Source: Chromobacterium rhizoryzae (GTDB taxonomy: Bacteria > Pseudomonadota > Gammaproteobacteria > Burkholderiales > Chromobacteriaceae). From it: a stretch of DNA of 64,000 bases. Every line of letters starts with the position of its first letter. Positions within the stretch are counted from its first letter, which is position 1. The notes beneath the pieces are model-generated. The model searched no databases and had not been told where the DNA came from. It saw only the letters and a program-made list of their open reading frames with translations. Location of the stretch: contig NZ_CP066126.1 in the NCBI RefSeq assembly GCF_020544465.1, positions 4,712,001 through 4,776,000 on the forward strand, written 5' to 3'. The translations under genes and the position numbers were made by a program. Positions 1 through 8,120 of the stretch are shown here, in pieces.

Positions 1-1
1 C

Positions 2-1552
2 TACACCAATAGCGCCAGCCAGCCCAACGCCGCCCAGTCCCTGCGCGAAACCACCGCCAACCAGGGCTTCACCGGCGCGCTGACCGTGTTTTTCTACGCC
101 CACGGCCGCGCCAACGCCGCGCCGCTGCTGCAGAACGACGGCAGCTATTCGGCGGCGCTGACCCGCTTCGCCCTGGCCAACAAGAGCAGCCTGCTCGGCA
201 CCGAAAGCGCCTTCCAGCTGGGCGACGCCACCCGCGAAGGGCTGCGCTTCATGCAATACCCGGCGCTGAAGCCGGCGATCAAGCCGCAAGCCCAGGCCAT
301 ACTGTCCGGCAGCAGCATGAGCGGCAACGACAATGAGCTGTGGCTGGCCGCCGCCGAAGCGGTCAAGTATTACGACGCCGCCAACTGCGCCGACTACGGC
401 ACCTGCAATTTCGAAACCCGGCTCGCCGACGCCATCCTGGTCAACCGCTACACCTGCAGCGCCAGCATCCGCATCCGCGCCCAGGAAATGAGCGCCGAGC
501 AACTGCAGTCCTCCTGCGCGCTGCTGCAAAAAGAAGAGTCCTATTTCCATCAGATGCTGCAGACCCGCAAGCAGCCGGTGGCCAACGACAACAACAGCTC
601 GCTGGAAGTGGTGGTGTTCGACGACTACAACAACTACGCCAAATACGCCTCCATCATCTACGGCATCAGCACCGACAACGGCGGCATGTATCTGGAAGGC
701 GACCCGGCCGCGGCCGGCAACCAGGCGCGCTTCATCGCCCACGAAGCCTCCTGGCTGCGCCCCGCCTTCAAAGTCTGGAACCTGGAACACGAATACATCC
801 ACTACCTGGACGGCCGCTTCGACATGTACGGCGACTTCGGCGCCAGCACCCGTCTGCCCACGGTCTGGTGGATTGAAGGGCTGGCCGAATACCTGTCGCT
901 GGGCAACGGCAACCAGCCGGCCATCGACGCCGCCCGCAGCGGCAACTACACCTTGAGCCAGATCTTCGGCAACACCTACGACATGACGGACTACGTGACC
1001 CGCGCCTATCGCTGGGGTTATATGGCCACCCGCTTCATGATGGAGCGCCACCGCGGCGACGTGGACGGCTTCCTCGCCCGCTTCCGCAGTGGCGATTACA
1101 ACGGCTACCGCAGTCAGATCCAGCTGATAGGCAGCCGCTACGACGCCGAGTTCGCCAGCTGGGCGCAAAGCGCCTCCACCGCCGGCCAGCCGCCCTTGCC
1201 GTCCGAGCCCGGCCTGCCGCCGTGCAAGGAGGCTTCGCCCAGCTATCTGGGCAAGAACTGCTCCATCGGCGGCCTTTCCGCCTCCGCGTCCGGCGCGGCT
1301 TACGCCACCATCCTGCTGCCGGCCGGCGCGCGCAACCTCAAGCTGTGGACCAGCGGCGGCAGCGGCGACGTCGATCTCTACGTGGCGCTGGACCGCTACC
1401 CGACGCCCGGCAATTACGACTACGCGTCCGCCGTCGCCGGCAACGAGGAAAGCGTGGCCATCGCCGCGCCGCAAACCGGCCGCTGGTACTACCTGACGCT
1501 GCAGGCGCGTCAGCCCTTCGCCAACGTCACGGTCAGCGCCAGCTACGACTAA
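2..1552 (+). CDS. Secreted M9-family collagenase (microbial collagenase), 5' truncated by window edge
   Basis: This is a zinc metalloprotease that would be secreted to degrade collagen or gelatin. The reading frame is open from base 2, so the N-terminus, including any signal peptide, lies outside the window. The zinc motif HEYIH is encoded at 788-802, and a downstream EGLAEYLSLG segment supplies the expected third (Glu) ligand of gluzincins. The last ~90 residues look like a pre-peptidase C-terminal (PPC) domain, with the typical GDVDLYV and GRWYYLTLQA strands; such domains aid secretion or substrate binding. A GTG at 86 could be mistaken for a start, but coding sequence continues upstream of it. 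The TAA stop at 1550-1552 is also the first three bases of an R1 repeat. Family assignment is from motifs and architecture; the exact substrate is inferred. Confidence 0.85.
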   Translation, partial: YTNSASQPNAAQSLRETTANQGFTGALTVFFYAHGRANAAPLLQNDGSYSAALTRFALANKSSLLGTESAFQLGDATREGLRFMQYPALKPAIKPQAQAILSGSSMSGNDNELWLAAAEAVKYYDAANCADYGTCNFETRLADAILVNRYTCSASIRIRAQEMSAEQLQSSCALLQKEESYFHQMLQTRKQPVANDNNSSLEVVVFDDYNNYAKYASIIYGISTDNGGMYLEGDPAAAGNQARFIAHEASWLRPAFKVWNLEHEYIHYLDGRFDMYGDFGASTRLPTVWWIEGLAEYLSLGNGNQPAIDAARSGNYTLSQIFGNTYDMTDYVTRAYRWGYMATRFMMERHRGDVDGFLARFRSGDYNGYRSQIQLIGSRYDAEFASWAQSASTAGQPPLPSEPGLPPCKEASPSYLGKNCSIGGLSASASGAAYATILLPAGARNLKLWTSGGSGDVDLYVALDRYPTPGNYDYASAVAGNEESVAIAAPQTGRWYYLTLQARQPFANVTVSASYD

Positions 1553-1690
1553 GAGTCCGTTTACGATCTGCGGCGCGGGGCCTTACGCGGTGAGTACGGC
1601 TTTGAAATGCTCATGTGCCGTTTGCACATCCCGCTTTCTCGGCGGTTCTCGCCTTGCCCCGCCCTCGCTCGCGAGACCGTGAGCAGGCTC
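1550..1690 (-). repeat. R1 repeat copy A (MITE-like)
   Basis: The left end reads TAAGAGTCCGTTTACGATCT and the right end AGACCGTGAGCAGGCTC, an inverted terminal repeat pair. The interior shows the family marks: ATGCTCATGTGCC and TCGCCTTGCCCCGCCCTCGCTCGCGAGA. It is reversed relative to copies B, C, D and G. The first TAA is the stop codon of the collagenase gene. The rest of the 350-bp gap, 1691-1902, holds no convincing gene; an AT-rich stretch near 1770-1825 probably carries the promoter for the AraC-type gene. Confidence 0.75.
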
Positions 1691-1902
1691 CCAGGCCGGT
1701 TCAAAGCCCGGCGCCCGCCTCGCCAAACCAAGCCGCCGCGGCCCGTCCGCGGCGGACTTGCAAAATGGGTTGAATTAATGCATTTTGTTTTCAAACAATG
1801 CTTAATGAATGACATCAAGATTGGATAGCCCGGTCCGCCTCAGGCGGCCGGCTGTTTCCTTGGAGCGCAACACACCGTAAACCGCTTAAAAGGCCGCCCG
1901 CC

Positions 1903-2688
1903 ATGTCCATGCCGCCGCAACGCCCCTACATCGTCAGCGATCTGAACGCCATGCAGGCGATGGCGGCCTTGTTCGATCAGTTGCCCGACGTGGTGTTCGC
2001 GGTCAAGGACCTGGACAGCCGCTACCTGGCCTTGAGCGAGGGCTGCGTCGGCCGTTGCGCGCTGCGCAACAAATGGCAGGCGGAAGGCAAGACCGCGCAC
2101 GAATTGTTTCCCAGCGCCATGGCCAACCGCTACCGCAGCCAGGATTTGCAGGTGTTCTCTGAACGGCGGCCGGTGCGCAACCGGCTGGACCTCACCGTCT
2201 ACCACGACCGCGCGCCCGGCTGGTGCCTGACCAACAAGCAATCTCTGCACGACCCGGACGGCCGCCTGCTCGGACTCGTCTGCATCTCCAAAGACCTGAC
2301 CGAACTGACCCGCGAAAAACTGCTGGACGAGCGCTTCGCCGCCTGCGTCGATCACATCCAGACCCATTTCGACCGCCCCTTGCACCTGGAGGAGCTGTGC
2401 GATCTGTCCGGCCTCAGCATCGGCCAGATGGACCGCCGCATGAAGCGGGTGTTCCAGGCCAGCGTCGGCGAATTCATCCGCCGCACCCGGATGGAAGCCG
2501 CCTGCCACGCCATCCAGCACAGCGGCCGGCCGCTGGCCGACATCGCCGCCAGCTGCGGCTTTTCCGATCAAAGCGCGCTGAACCGGCTGTGCCGGCAAAT
2601 GTTCGGCCTCAGTCCGCGCCAATTGCGGCTGCGGACGCCGCCCGCCGCGGCGACCATGGGCGCGGCCGCCTGGGCCTCCAGCCCCTGA
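1903..2688 (+). CDS. PAS-domain AraC-family transcriptional regulator
   Basis: A 261-residue DNA-binding regulator. Residues about 15-135 form a PAS-like sensor domain (FDQLPDVVFAVKDLDSRY, then a GLVCISKDLTE strand). Residues about 145-250 form an AraC/XylS double helix-turn-helix; the first HTH is around LHLEELCDLSGLSIGQMDR and the second around LADIAASCGFSDQSALNRLC. PAS-AraC proteins of this size are common in Chromobacterium and Burkholderia, but ligand and targets cannot be read from sequence. The ATG at 1903 follows a short purine run (AAAAGG). The gene is monocistronic between two R1 repeats. A function in controlling a neighbour is not shown. Confidence 0.8.
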   Translation: MSMPPQRPYIVSDLNAMQAMAALFDQLPDVVFAVKDLDSRYLALSEGCVGRCALRNKWQAEGKTAHELFPSAMANRYRSQDLQVFSERRPVRNRLDLTVYHDRAPGWCLTNKQSLHDPDGRLLGLVCISKDLTELTREKLLDERFAACVDHIQTHFDRPLHLEELCDLSGLSIGQMDRRMKRVFQASVGEFIRRTRMEAACHAIQHSGRPLADIAASCGFSDQSALNRLCRQMFGLSPRQLRLRTPPAAATMGAAAWASSP

Positions 2689-2723
2689 CCAGGCCGTAGC
2701 GCGACGGACCTCGCACGGGTTCC

Positions 2724-2880
2724 CGGAACGTGTTCACGGTCTCGCGAGCTAAGGCGATACAAGGCGAAAACCGCTGAAGGAGCGGAGTGCGCATACGGCG
2801 CATGAGCATTTCGTGGCCGGTTTCAACGCCCTTTATCTATTCATCCCGCCAACGCGCAGCAGACATCGAACGGCTTCTCA
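2724..2880 (+). repeat. R1 repeat copy B
   Basis: Reads GGAACGTGTTCACGGTCTCGC at the left, then AAGGCGATACAAGGCGAAAAC, GCGCATGAGCATTTCG, and CGAACGGCTTCTCA at the right. The final TCA at 2878-2880 is, on the minus strand, the TGA stop of the tetR gene. The left TNA has decayed. Confidence 0.7.
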
Positions 2881-3495
2881 GGCCCCGCCCCGCCAGGCCG
2901 CCACCGTCGCCACGCTCTGCCAGGCCGCGCGCAGAATGCGCTCGCAGGCCGCAAACGGCGCCTTGCCGCCGTCCAGCATCCCGTACATGCCCTCGAACAA
3001 GCGCACCAGGAACTCCGCGGCGATGCCCACCTCGATATCCCGCGGCAGCTCGCCCTGGGCGATGGCGCGCCGCAGCTGGCGGCGCACATAGTGCATGGTG
3101 GCGCGGTCCATCAGTTCGCGGCGGCGCAGGATGCCGCGGTTCTCCCGGTTGCGCTCGCACTTGTGGTACAGAAACTCCGTCACCCGCTGCGCCGGCCCCG
3201 GTTCGTGGAACTGGCGCAGGTAATACATGCCCACCGCCACCAGGGTCTCGCCCGCCGACGCCCGCTCCGCCGGGAAACGCAGCGCGTCCAGTTCGAACAC
3301 ACGGTCCACCATGGCCCGGCACACTTCCATCTTGTTGTCGTAATGCCCGTAGACCGCGCCGCGCGACACCCCCGCCTCGTCGGCGATTTGCGCCATGGTG
3401 GCGTTGGCCACGCCCTGCCGCAGAAACACCCGCTCCGCGCCGTCCAGGATCGCGTCCCGGGTTTTTTGCGATTCTTCCTTGGTTTTCCTGGCCAT
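2878..3495 (-). CDS. TetR/AcrR-family repressor, likely controlling the divergent MATE pump
   Basis: A 205-residue TetR protein. The N-terminal ~50 residues hold the typical HTH (IADEAGVSRGAVYGHYDNK), close to the AcrR/TtgR/NalC type, followed by a helical ligand-binding domain. It is divergent from the MATE transporter at 3649, and a perfect inverted repeat lies between them, so local repression relieved by a toxic ligand is the simplest model. The ATG at 3495 starts MARKTKEESQ. Its stop codon is the terminal trinucleotide of an R1 repeat, so the last residues may have been altered by the insertion. Confidence 0.85.
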   Translation of the reverse strand: MARKTKEESQKTRDAILDGAERVFLRQGVANATMAQIADEAGVSRGAVYGHYDNKMEVCRAMVDRVFELDALRFPAERASAGETLVAVGMYYLRQFHEPGPAQRVTEFLYHKCERNRENRGILRRRELMDRATMHYVRRQLRRAIAQGELPRDIEVGIAAEFLVRLFEGMYGMLDGGKAPFAACERILRAAWQSVATVAAWRGGA

Positions 3496-3535
3496 ATCCG
3501 CCTCTGAACTTTTCCCCGAATGCTACCTCAAAGGA

Positions 3536-3565
3536 TTAATTAATCAAGCGTGATTGATTAATTAA
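3536..3565. promoter_or_regulatory. Palindromic operator between tetR and MATE gene
   Basis: Perfect 12-bp arms TTAATTAATCAA (3536-3547) and TTGATTAATTAA (3554-3565) are separated by 6 bp. It is AT-rich in a GC-rich background and sits 41 bp upstream of the tetR start. That is the classic arrangement for a TetR-family operator controlling both divergent genes. Binding is inferred. Confidence 0.75.
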
Positions 3566-3648
3566 ACGGACGACACACGATGCGCTCAAGGCAAGGCGCG
3601 CCGGCCTGGCGTCCCTCGATCTTTTGAAACTCTTCTTAGGCACTACCC

Positions 3649-5025
3649 ATGTCACACACAACGACAAACCACCGCGATCTGGACACGTTGCCGGTGTCCA
3701 AACTGTTCTGGCAATACACCATTCCCTCCCTCGCCGGTATGCTGGCCACCGGCCTTTACGTGGTCATAGACGGCATCTTCGTCGGCCACTTCGTCGGCAG
3801 CCACGGCCTGGCGGCCATCTCGCTGGCCTACCCGCTGGTGATGATGCAAGTGGGCCTGGGCGCCATGCTGAGCATGGGCGCGGCCACCCGCATCGCCATT
3901 TTGCAAGGCGGCGGCGACTATGATCGCGCGCGCTCCACCCTGCTGGCAGCGCTGGCGCTGCTGGCCCTGATCAGCCTGGCCATCCCGCTGCTGGGCCTTA
4001 CTTATTTGGACACCCTGCTGCAATGGCTGCAAGCCGACAAGCAGCCTATCGTGATGGCGGAAGCGCGCAACTACCTGCAATGGATGCTGGGCGGCGCGCT
4101 GTTCACCATGGGCCAGATGGTGGCCACTTATCTGCTGCGCAACGACGGCCGCCCGCGGCTGGCCACGCTGCTGATGGTGATAGGCTCGCTGTTGAACGTG
4201 GTGTTCAATTACCTGTTCGTCGGCGTGTTCAAGCTGGGCCTGGCCGGCTCGGCCCAGGCCACCTTGCTGTCCGAATCGGTGGTGATGCTGGGCGGCCTCG
4301 GCTATTTCTTCACCCGCCACGCGCGGCTGCGCCTGCGCTTGACGCACCTGCGGCTGGACTGGCGCTGCTGCGGCCCCGTCCTGGCGCTGGGCCTGTCCAG
4401 CCTGCTGATGGAGTTCAATCTGGCCTTGCTGATGTTCGCCCACAACTTCCAGCTGCTGCGCTGGGGCACGGACCTGAGCGTGGCCGCCTACGCCACCGCC
4501 GGCTACAGCGAGGCCTTGTTCACCCTGGTGGTGCACGGGCTGGCGGTGGGCCTGCAGCCGCTGCTCAGCCACTCCACCGGCGCCGGCCGGCCGGAACGCA
4601 CCCGCGAAGCGCTGCGCTACGGCCTGCGCGTCACCCTGCTGCTGGGGTTCACCGCTCTGGCGGCGGTGCAGCTGTTCCCCACCTTGATCGTGCGGATGTA
4701 CAACAGCGAAGACCTGGCGCTGATCGCCGCCGGCAGCCACGCGCTGCGCCTGCACTTGCTGGCCATGCCCTTCGACGGCCTGGTGATCATCGGCATTCTC
4801 GCGCTGCAGGCGATGGCGATGACGCGGGCGGCGCTGCTGCTGACCATAGGCAAGACCCTGTTGCTGCTGCCGGCCTTGTGGCTGTTGCCGCTGTGGCTGG
4901 CGCTGGACGGCGTCTGGCTGGCGATGCCGCTGGTCAATCTGCTGCTGGGCACGGCCGCCGCGCTGGCCTTGTGGAGCGCCTTGCGCCGGCTGAAACGCGA
5001 AGAGAAGCCGGCGACCGCGGCCTGA
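3649..5025 (+). CDS. MATE-family multidrug/Na+ (H+)-coupled efflux transporter
   Basis: A 458-residue inner-membrane protein with about 12 hydrophobic segments, matching the MATE/NorM/DinF family in length and in the N-terminal motif LFWQYTIPSLAGMLATGLYVVIDGIFVGHFVG. It would export cationic drugs or organic compounds using an ion gradient. The ATG at 3649 (MSHTTTNHRDL) was chosen. The gene is preceded by the TetR operator and followed by a strong intrinsic terminator, so it is probably monocistronic and de-repressed by the TetR ligand. The actual substrate is unknown. Confidence 0.88.
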   Translation: MSHTTTNHRDLDTLPVSKLFWQYTIPSLAGMLATGLYVVIDGIFVGHFVGSHGLAAISLAYPLVMMQVGLGAMLSMGAATRIAILQGGGDYDRARSTLLAALALLALISLAIPLLGLTYLDTLLQWLQADKQPIVMAEARNYLQWMLGGALFTMGQMVATYLLRNDGRPRLATLLMVIGSLLNVVFNYLFVGVFKLGLAGSAQATLLSESVVMLGGLGYFFTRHARLRLRLTHLRLDWRCCGPVLALGLSSLLMEFNLALLMFAHNFQLLRWGTDLSVAAYATAGYSEALFTLVVHGLAVGLQPLLSHSTGAGRPERTREALRYGLRVTLLLGFTALAAVQLFPTLIVRMYNSEDLALIAAGSHALRLHLLAMPFDGLVIIGILALQAMAMTRAALLLTIGKTLLLLPALWLLPLWLALDGVWLAMPLVNLLLGTAAALALWSALRRLKREEKPATAA

Positions 5026-5043
5026 TCGCTTCCGTTCTCAACC

Positions 5044-5071
5044 AATGGCCGGATTTCCGGCCATTTTTTTT
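5044..5071 (+). terminator. Rho-independent terminator after MATE gene
   Basis: Stem AATGGCCGG/CCGGCCATT (5044-5052 with 5057-5065), 4-nt loop, followed by a run of eight T. Confidence 0.9.
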
Positions 5072-5179
5072 AGACATTGGCGAACCGGTTCCAATTGCCA
5101 TTGTCTATATCCTTCGCGCGCACGTCGCGCCTCCTTGCTCTTGCCCCCCGCTTCGGCCCCCGGCCGCGCCCCGCCGCGC

Positions 5180-5225
5180 TTAAAGCCTGTTCCACGTCTC
5201 AGACAAGGCGTTGAACAGCGTCTTA
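5180..5225. repeat. 46-bp internally deleted R1 remnant
   Basis: TTAAAGCCTGTTCCACGTCT joined through AGACAAGGCG to TTGAACAGCGTCTTA. Both R1 ends are present but the body is missing. It directly abuts full copy C. The rest of 5072-5222 has no gene. Confidence 0.55.
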
Positions 5226-5370
5226 AGGCGTGTTTACGATCTCGCGAGCTAAGGCGAGACCAGACCTTGCGGCTGAGAAAGCGGAATGTACAGGGGGTAC
5301 ACGAGCATTTCGAAGGCGCACTCGCCGTGTGACGTCTCACGACGCTCAGCAGATCGTAAACAGGTTCTTA
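5223..5370 (+). repeat. R1 repeat copy C (most complete ends)
   Basis: Left end TTAAGGCGTGTTTACGATCT, right end AGATCGTAAACAGGTTCTTA. The internal marks CTCGCGAGCTAAGGCGAGAC, ACACGAGCATTTCGAAG and CGTGTGACGTCTCACGACGC are present. This copy best shows the 19-20 bp inverted termini ending in TTA. It encodes no transposase. Confidence 0.8.
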
Positions 5371-5469
5371 GGGGTCGCGGGATCCCGGGCCGATTCGTAT
5401 AGTGATAGCACCCGTCTGTCGGCGCCCGCGCCGCGGCTTGACTCCAACCCGTCAATAACAAGGAAAACA

Positions 5470-6549
5470 ATGTCTCTGACCACCATTCCCCGCTGGACCG
5501 TCGCCGCCCCGCTTGTCGCCTGGGCCGCAATCGTGGCAGCGCCCACCTTTGCCGCCTCCGCGCTGTTCACCGCCTTGCTGGCCGTCTTGCTGGCCGGCAC
5601 CGTCTTCGCCGCCGTCCATCACGCAGAAGTGGTGGCGCACAAGGTGGGCGAACCGTTCGGCACGCTGATCCTGGCGCTGGCGGTGACGGTGATCGAAGTG
5701 GCGCTGATCGTCTCCTTCATGCTGGCCGGCGGCGAAAGCAAGCTGGCGCTGGCGCGCGACACCATTTTTTCCGCCATCATGATCACCTGCAACGGCATCG
5801 TCGGCATCTGCCTGCTGCTGGGCGGCCTGCGCCATCGCGAACAGAACTTCCAGCTCAGCGGCGCCAAGGTGGCTCTGACCGTGCTGGCCGCCATCTCCGT
5901 GCTGGCGCTGGTCTTGCCCAATTACGGCACCAGCGAGCCCGGCCCGCTGCTGTCCTCCTCGCAACTGGCCTTCACCGGCGTGGTGTCGCTGGTGCTGTAC
6001 GGCGCCTTCGTCTTTGTGCAGACCATACGCCACCGCGACTACTTCCTGCTGGAAGGCAGCCGCAGCGAGGACGAGCACGCGCCGCCGCCGTCCGTCAAAG
6101 TCACGCTGACCAGCCTGGCGCTGCTGCTGGTCTGCCTGGTGGGCGTGGTCAGCCTGGCCAAGCTGCTGTCGCCGTCGATCGAAGGCTTCGTGGCCGCCGC
6201 CGGCGCGCCGGCCGCCGTGGTGGGCATCATCATCGCCGCCCTGGTGCTGCTGCCGGAAGGCCTGGCCGCCGCCAACGCCGCGCGCGCGGACCGGGTGCAG
6301 ACCAGCCTCAACCTGGCGCTGGGCTCGGCGCTGGCCTCCATCGGCCTGACCATTCCCACCGTGGCGATGATCTTCGTGGCGATGGGCGAGCCGCTGATCC
6401 TGGGCCTGGAAAACAAGGAAACCATCTTCCTGGTGCTGACCCTGCTGGTCAGCTCGATGTCGCTGGCGGTGGGCCGCACCACCATTTTGCAGGGCATCGT
6501 CCACCTGGTGATCTTCGCGTCCTTCGTGTTCTTCGCCATCAGCCCCTGA
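5470..6549 (+). CDS. chaA: ChaA-type Ca2+(Na+)/H+ antiporter
   Basis: A 359-residue inner-membrane exchanger, close to the ~366 residues of E. coli ChaA. The cation-exchange motif is seen twice in the CaCA manner: GEPFGTLILALAVTVIEVALI near residue 60 and LVLLPEGLAAANAARADRVQTSLNLALGSALASIGLTIP near residue 260. There are about 11 hydrophobic segments. It would extrude Ca2+, Na+ or K+ at high pH or salt. The ATG at 5470 was chosen because it follows AAGGAAAAC. In-frame sequence upstream of it belongs to the R1 repeat and is not expected to be coding. A terminator follows directly. Confidence 0.85.
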   Translation: MSLTTIPRWTVAAPLVAWAAIVAAPTFAASALFTALLAVLLAGTVFAAVHHAEVVAHKVGEPFGTLILALAVTVIEVALIVSFMLAGGESKLALARDTIFSAIMITCNGIVGICLLLGGLRHREQNFQLSGAKVALTVLAAISVLALVLPNYGTSEPGPLLSSSQLAFTGVVSLVLYGAFVFVQTIRHRDYFLLEGSRSEDEHAPPPSVKVTLTSLALLLVCLVGVVSLAKLLSPSIEGFVAAAGAPAAVVGIIIAALVLLPEGLAAANAARADRVQTSLNLALGSALASIGLTIPTVAMIFVAMGEPLILGLENKETIFLVLTLLVSSMSLAVGRTTILQGIVHLVIFASFVFFAISP

Positions 6550-6570
6550 GCGCCTGCTGTACGCAAAACA

Positions 6571-6606
6571 AAACCGCCAACCGTTGCCGGCTGGCGGTTT
6601 TTTCAT
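6571..6606 (+). terminator. Rho-independent terminator after chaA
   Basis: Stem AAACCGCCA/TGGCGGTTT (6571-6579 with 6592-6600), extra pairing inside the loop, then TTTTTT to 6603. Confidence 0.88.
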
Positions 6607-6621
6607 TGGCGGACCTGGTTC

Positions 6622-6771
6622 TCAGAACCGGTTCATGATCTCGCGAGCTAAGGCGAGACAAGGCGAAAACGGCTGAGAAAGCGGAGTGTACACACGGTAC
6701 ATGAGCATTTCGAAGCCGGTACTCACCGTGTGACGCCTCACGACGCGCAGCAGATCGTAAACCGGTTCTCA
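6622..6771 (+). repeat. R1 repeat copy D
   Basis: Left end TCAGAACCGGTTCATGATCT, right end AGATCGTAAACCGGTTCTCA, standard interior. The terminal TCA at 6769-6771 is the TGA stop of the minus-strand NTF2-like gene. Confidence 0.8.
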
Positions 6772-7221
6772 GACCGACATCGCTTCCAGCACCTTGGCGC
6801 TGTCCACAATCTGCACGAACTTGACGATCTTGCCGTCCCGCAGCGTGTAGATGTGGGCGAAAGAGGCGACGAAGCCCTTGCCGGTGGCGCGGTAAACGCC
6901 GTGGTAGAAGCCCTGGGCGATCACATGCTCGCCGGCGTCGTAGAAGCTGTCCACCGCCGCGCGGTAGCCTTCCCACTCGCGGCCCAGCCGCTCGTGCACG
7001 TTCTTGACGATGGACTCCGCGCCGACATAAGTACCGGCGTAAGGGAAGCCGGCGGCTTCGGTCCATTCCGCGTCCGGCGCCAGCGCGGCCAAGAGATTGC
7101 GGCCGTTGGCCTCGGAATCGCCTTCATAGGTGGCGCGGACGATGTCCACATTGCTCAGGTGGCCCTGGCCCGGGGTTTGATTAGCGTTCATGGTGTTCCA
7201 TCCAAAAATCGGTTTGCTCAT
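6769..7221 (-). CDS. NTF2/SnoaL-like small protein
   Basis: A 150-residue protein of the nuclear-transport-factor-2-like cone-fold superfamily, judged from the pattern VRATYEGD...LLAALAPDAEWTEAAGFPYAGTYVG...GFVASFAHIYTLRDGKIVKFVQIVD. Such proteins act as small-molecule isomerases, hydrolases or binding proteins, or have no known activity. The start at 7221 gives MSKPIFGW; MNANQTPG at 7191 is an alternative. It lies 9 bp downstream of the DsbA-like gene, so the two are probably co-transcribed. The stop codon is contributed by R1 copy D. Confidence 0.7.
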   Translation of the reverse strand: MSKPIFGWNTMNANQTPGQGHLSNVDIVRATYEGDSEANGRNLLAALAPDAEWTEAAGFPYAGTYVGAESIVKNVHERLGREWEGYRAAVDSFYDAGEHVIAQGFYHGVYRATGKGFVASFAHIYTLRDGKIVKFVQIVDSAKVLEAMSV

Positions 7222-7230
7222 GCCCTTCCT

Positions 7231-7935
7231 TCATTGCGGCAACACACAGCTGTCCGGCCCGCAAGCCAGCGTCTCCGCCGCGGCCGGCGCCGCGCTGGAC
7301 GCGGCCTGGCTCAGGCGGGCGCGCCAAGCGTCCGGCCGGCCCAGATAAGCGCCCAGGTCCAGCACCGTCAGCCGGCCGTTTTCCTCCAGCGCCAGCGTGG
7401 GGAAGCCCTGGCCGCCCACTTGGGCCAACAGCCGGCGGCTTTCCTCAAAGTGGGCGTCGGTGGCCGGGCCTTCCAGGCGATGGTAAGCCGCGGCGAAAGC
7501 CTCCGCGTCCAGGCCGATGTCGGCGGCCAGTTCGGCCAGCACCGGGAATTCCGCGATACGGCGGCCTTCCACGAAGTGGGCGCGCTGGATGCGATGCAGC
7601 AGTTCCAGCCCGCCGCCGGCCGCTTCCTCCGCCGCCAGCACGGCGGTGGTGGGCGGCGCGGAATCCATCACCGCGCCGTGGTCCTTGAGCAGGCCGTCGA
7701 AATACGCTTCGCCGAAAGGCTGGCCGGAGACTTCCGCGATGCGGCGGTCGTGCGGCAGCACGAATTGACGCCACTCAGGGCTGACCCGGCGGCGATTGGC
7801 GCCCACCATCATGCCGCCGCCGTGCAGCGCCACCGTCAGGCCCGGCACGCCGCGCGCGGCTTCCAGCAAGGGCGCGGCGCCGTAGCACCAGCCGCAGAGC
7901 GGATCGAAAATAGTGTGCAAAATAATGCCGGACAT
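7231..7935 (-). CDS. DsbA-family thioredoxin-fold oxidoreductase (FrnE-like)
   Basis: A 234-residue cytoplasmic-type DsbA/2-hydroxychromene-isomerase-like protein. The active site CGWC lies near residue 15 after a beta strand (IILHTIFDPLCGWCYGAAP). The alpha-helical insertion and the cis-Pro loop region GGQGFPTLAL near residue 170 fit the family. No signal peptide is seen, so it probably acts in the cytosol. The ATG at 7935 is preceded by GGAAACC; an upstream in-frame start at 7977 lacks homologous sequence. The C-terminus carries an extra Cys pair (CGPDSCV). It precedes the NTF2-like gene by 9 bp. Confidence 0.75.
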   Translation of the reverse strand: MSGIILHTIFDPLCGWCYGAAPLLEAARGVPGLTVALHGGGMMVGANRRRVSPEWRQFVLPHDRRIAEVSGQPFGEAYFDGLLKDHGAVMDSAPPTTAVLAAEEAAGGGLELLHRIQRAHFVEGRRIAEFPVLAELAADIGLDAEAFAAAYHRLEGPATDAHFEESRRLLAQVGGQGFPTLALEENGRLTVLDLGAYLGRPDAWRARLSQAASSAAPAAAETLACGPDSCVLPQ

Positions 7936-7984
7936 GGCGGTTTCCTTTCTTGCGCCGCCCGCAACGCGGGCGGCCATACATTCA

Positions 7985-8120
7985 AATCATCAGACGTAGA
8001 AAGCATCAAGGGCGGCAAACGAATCCTGAGGCAAGGCGCGCCGACGCCGGCAGTACATGGAGTACGGCAAGTCGGCGCCGCGCAGCATCAGGACTTTCGC
8101 TGGCTGCCCTCAGAGCCTTA
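7985..8120. repeat. R2 repeat copy 1 (diverged)
   Basis: Shares AAGGCGCGCCGACGC, a short palindromic AGTAC...GTACGGCAAG core and GCGCAGCATCAGG with the copy at 46848-46987. The ends form an imperfect inverted repeat (GGGCGGCAAACGAATCC against its counterpart GGGCAGCCAGCGAAAGTCC). The right flank TTA at 8118-8120 is the stop codon of the MBL-fold gene. Confidence 0.5.

Noticed and set aside
5230..5469. N-terminal extension of ChaA from a GTG at 5230
   Set aside because: It is translated R1 repeat sequence; a ribosome-binding site and normal ChaA N-terminus occur at 5470.
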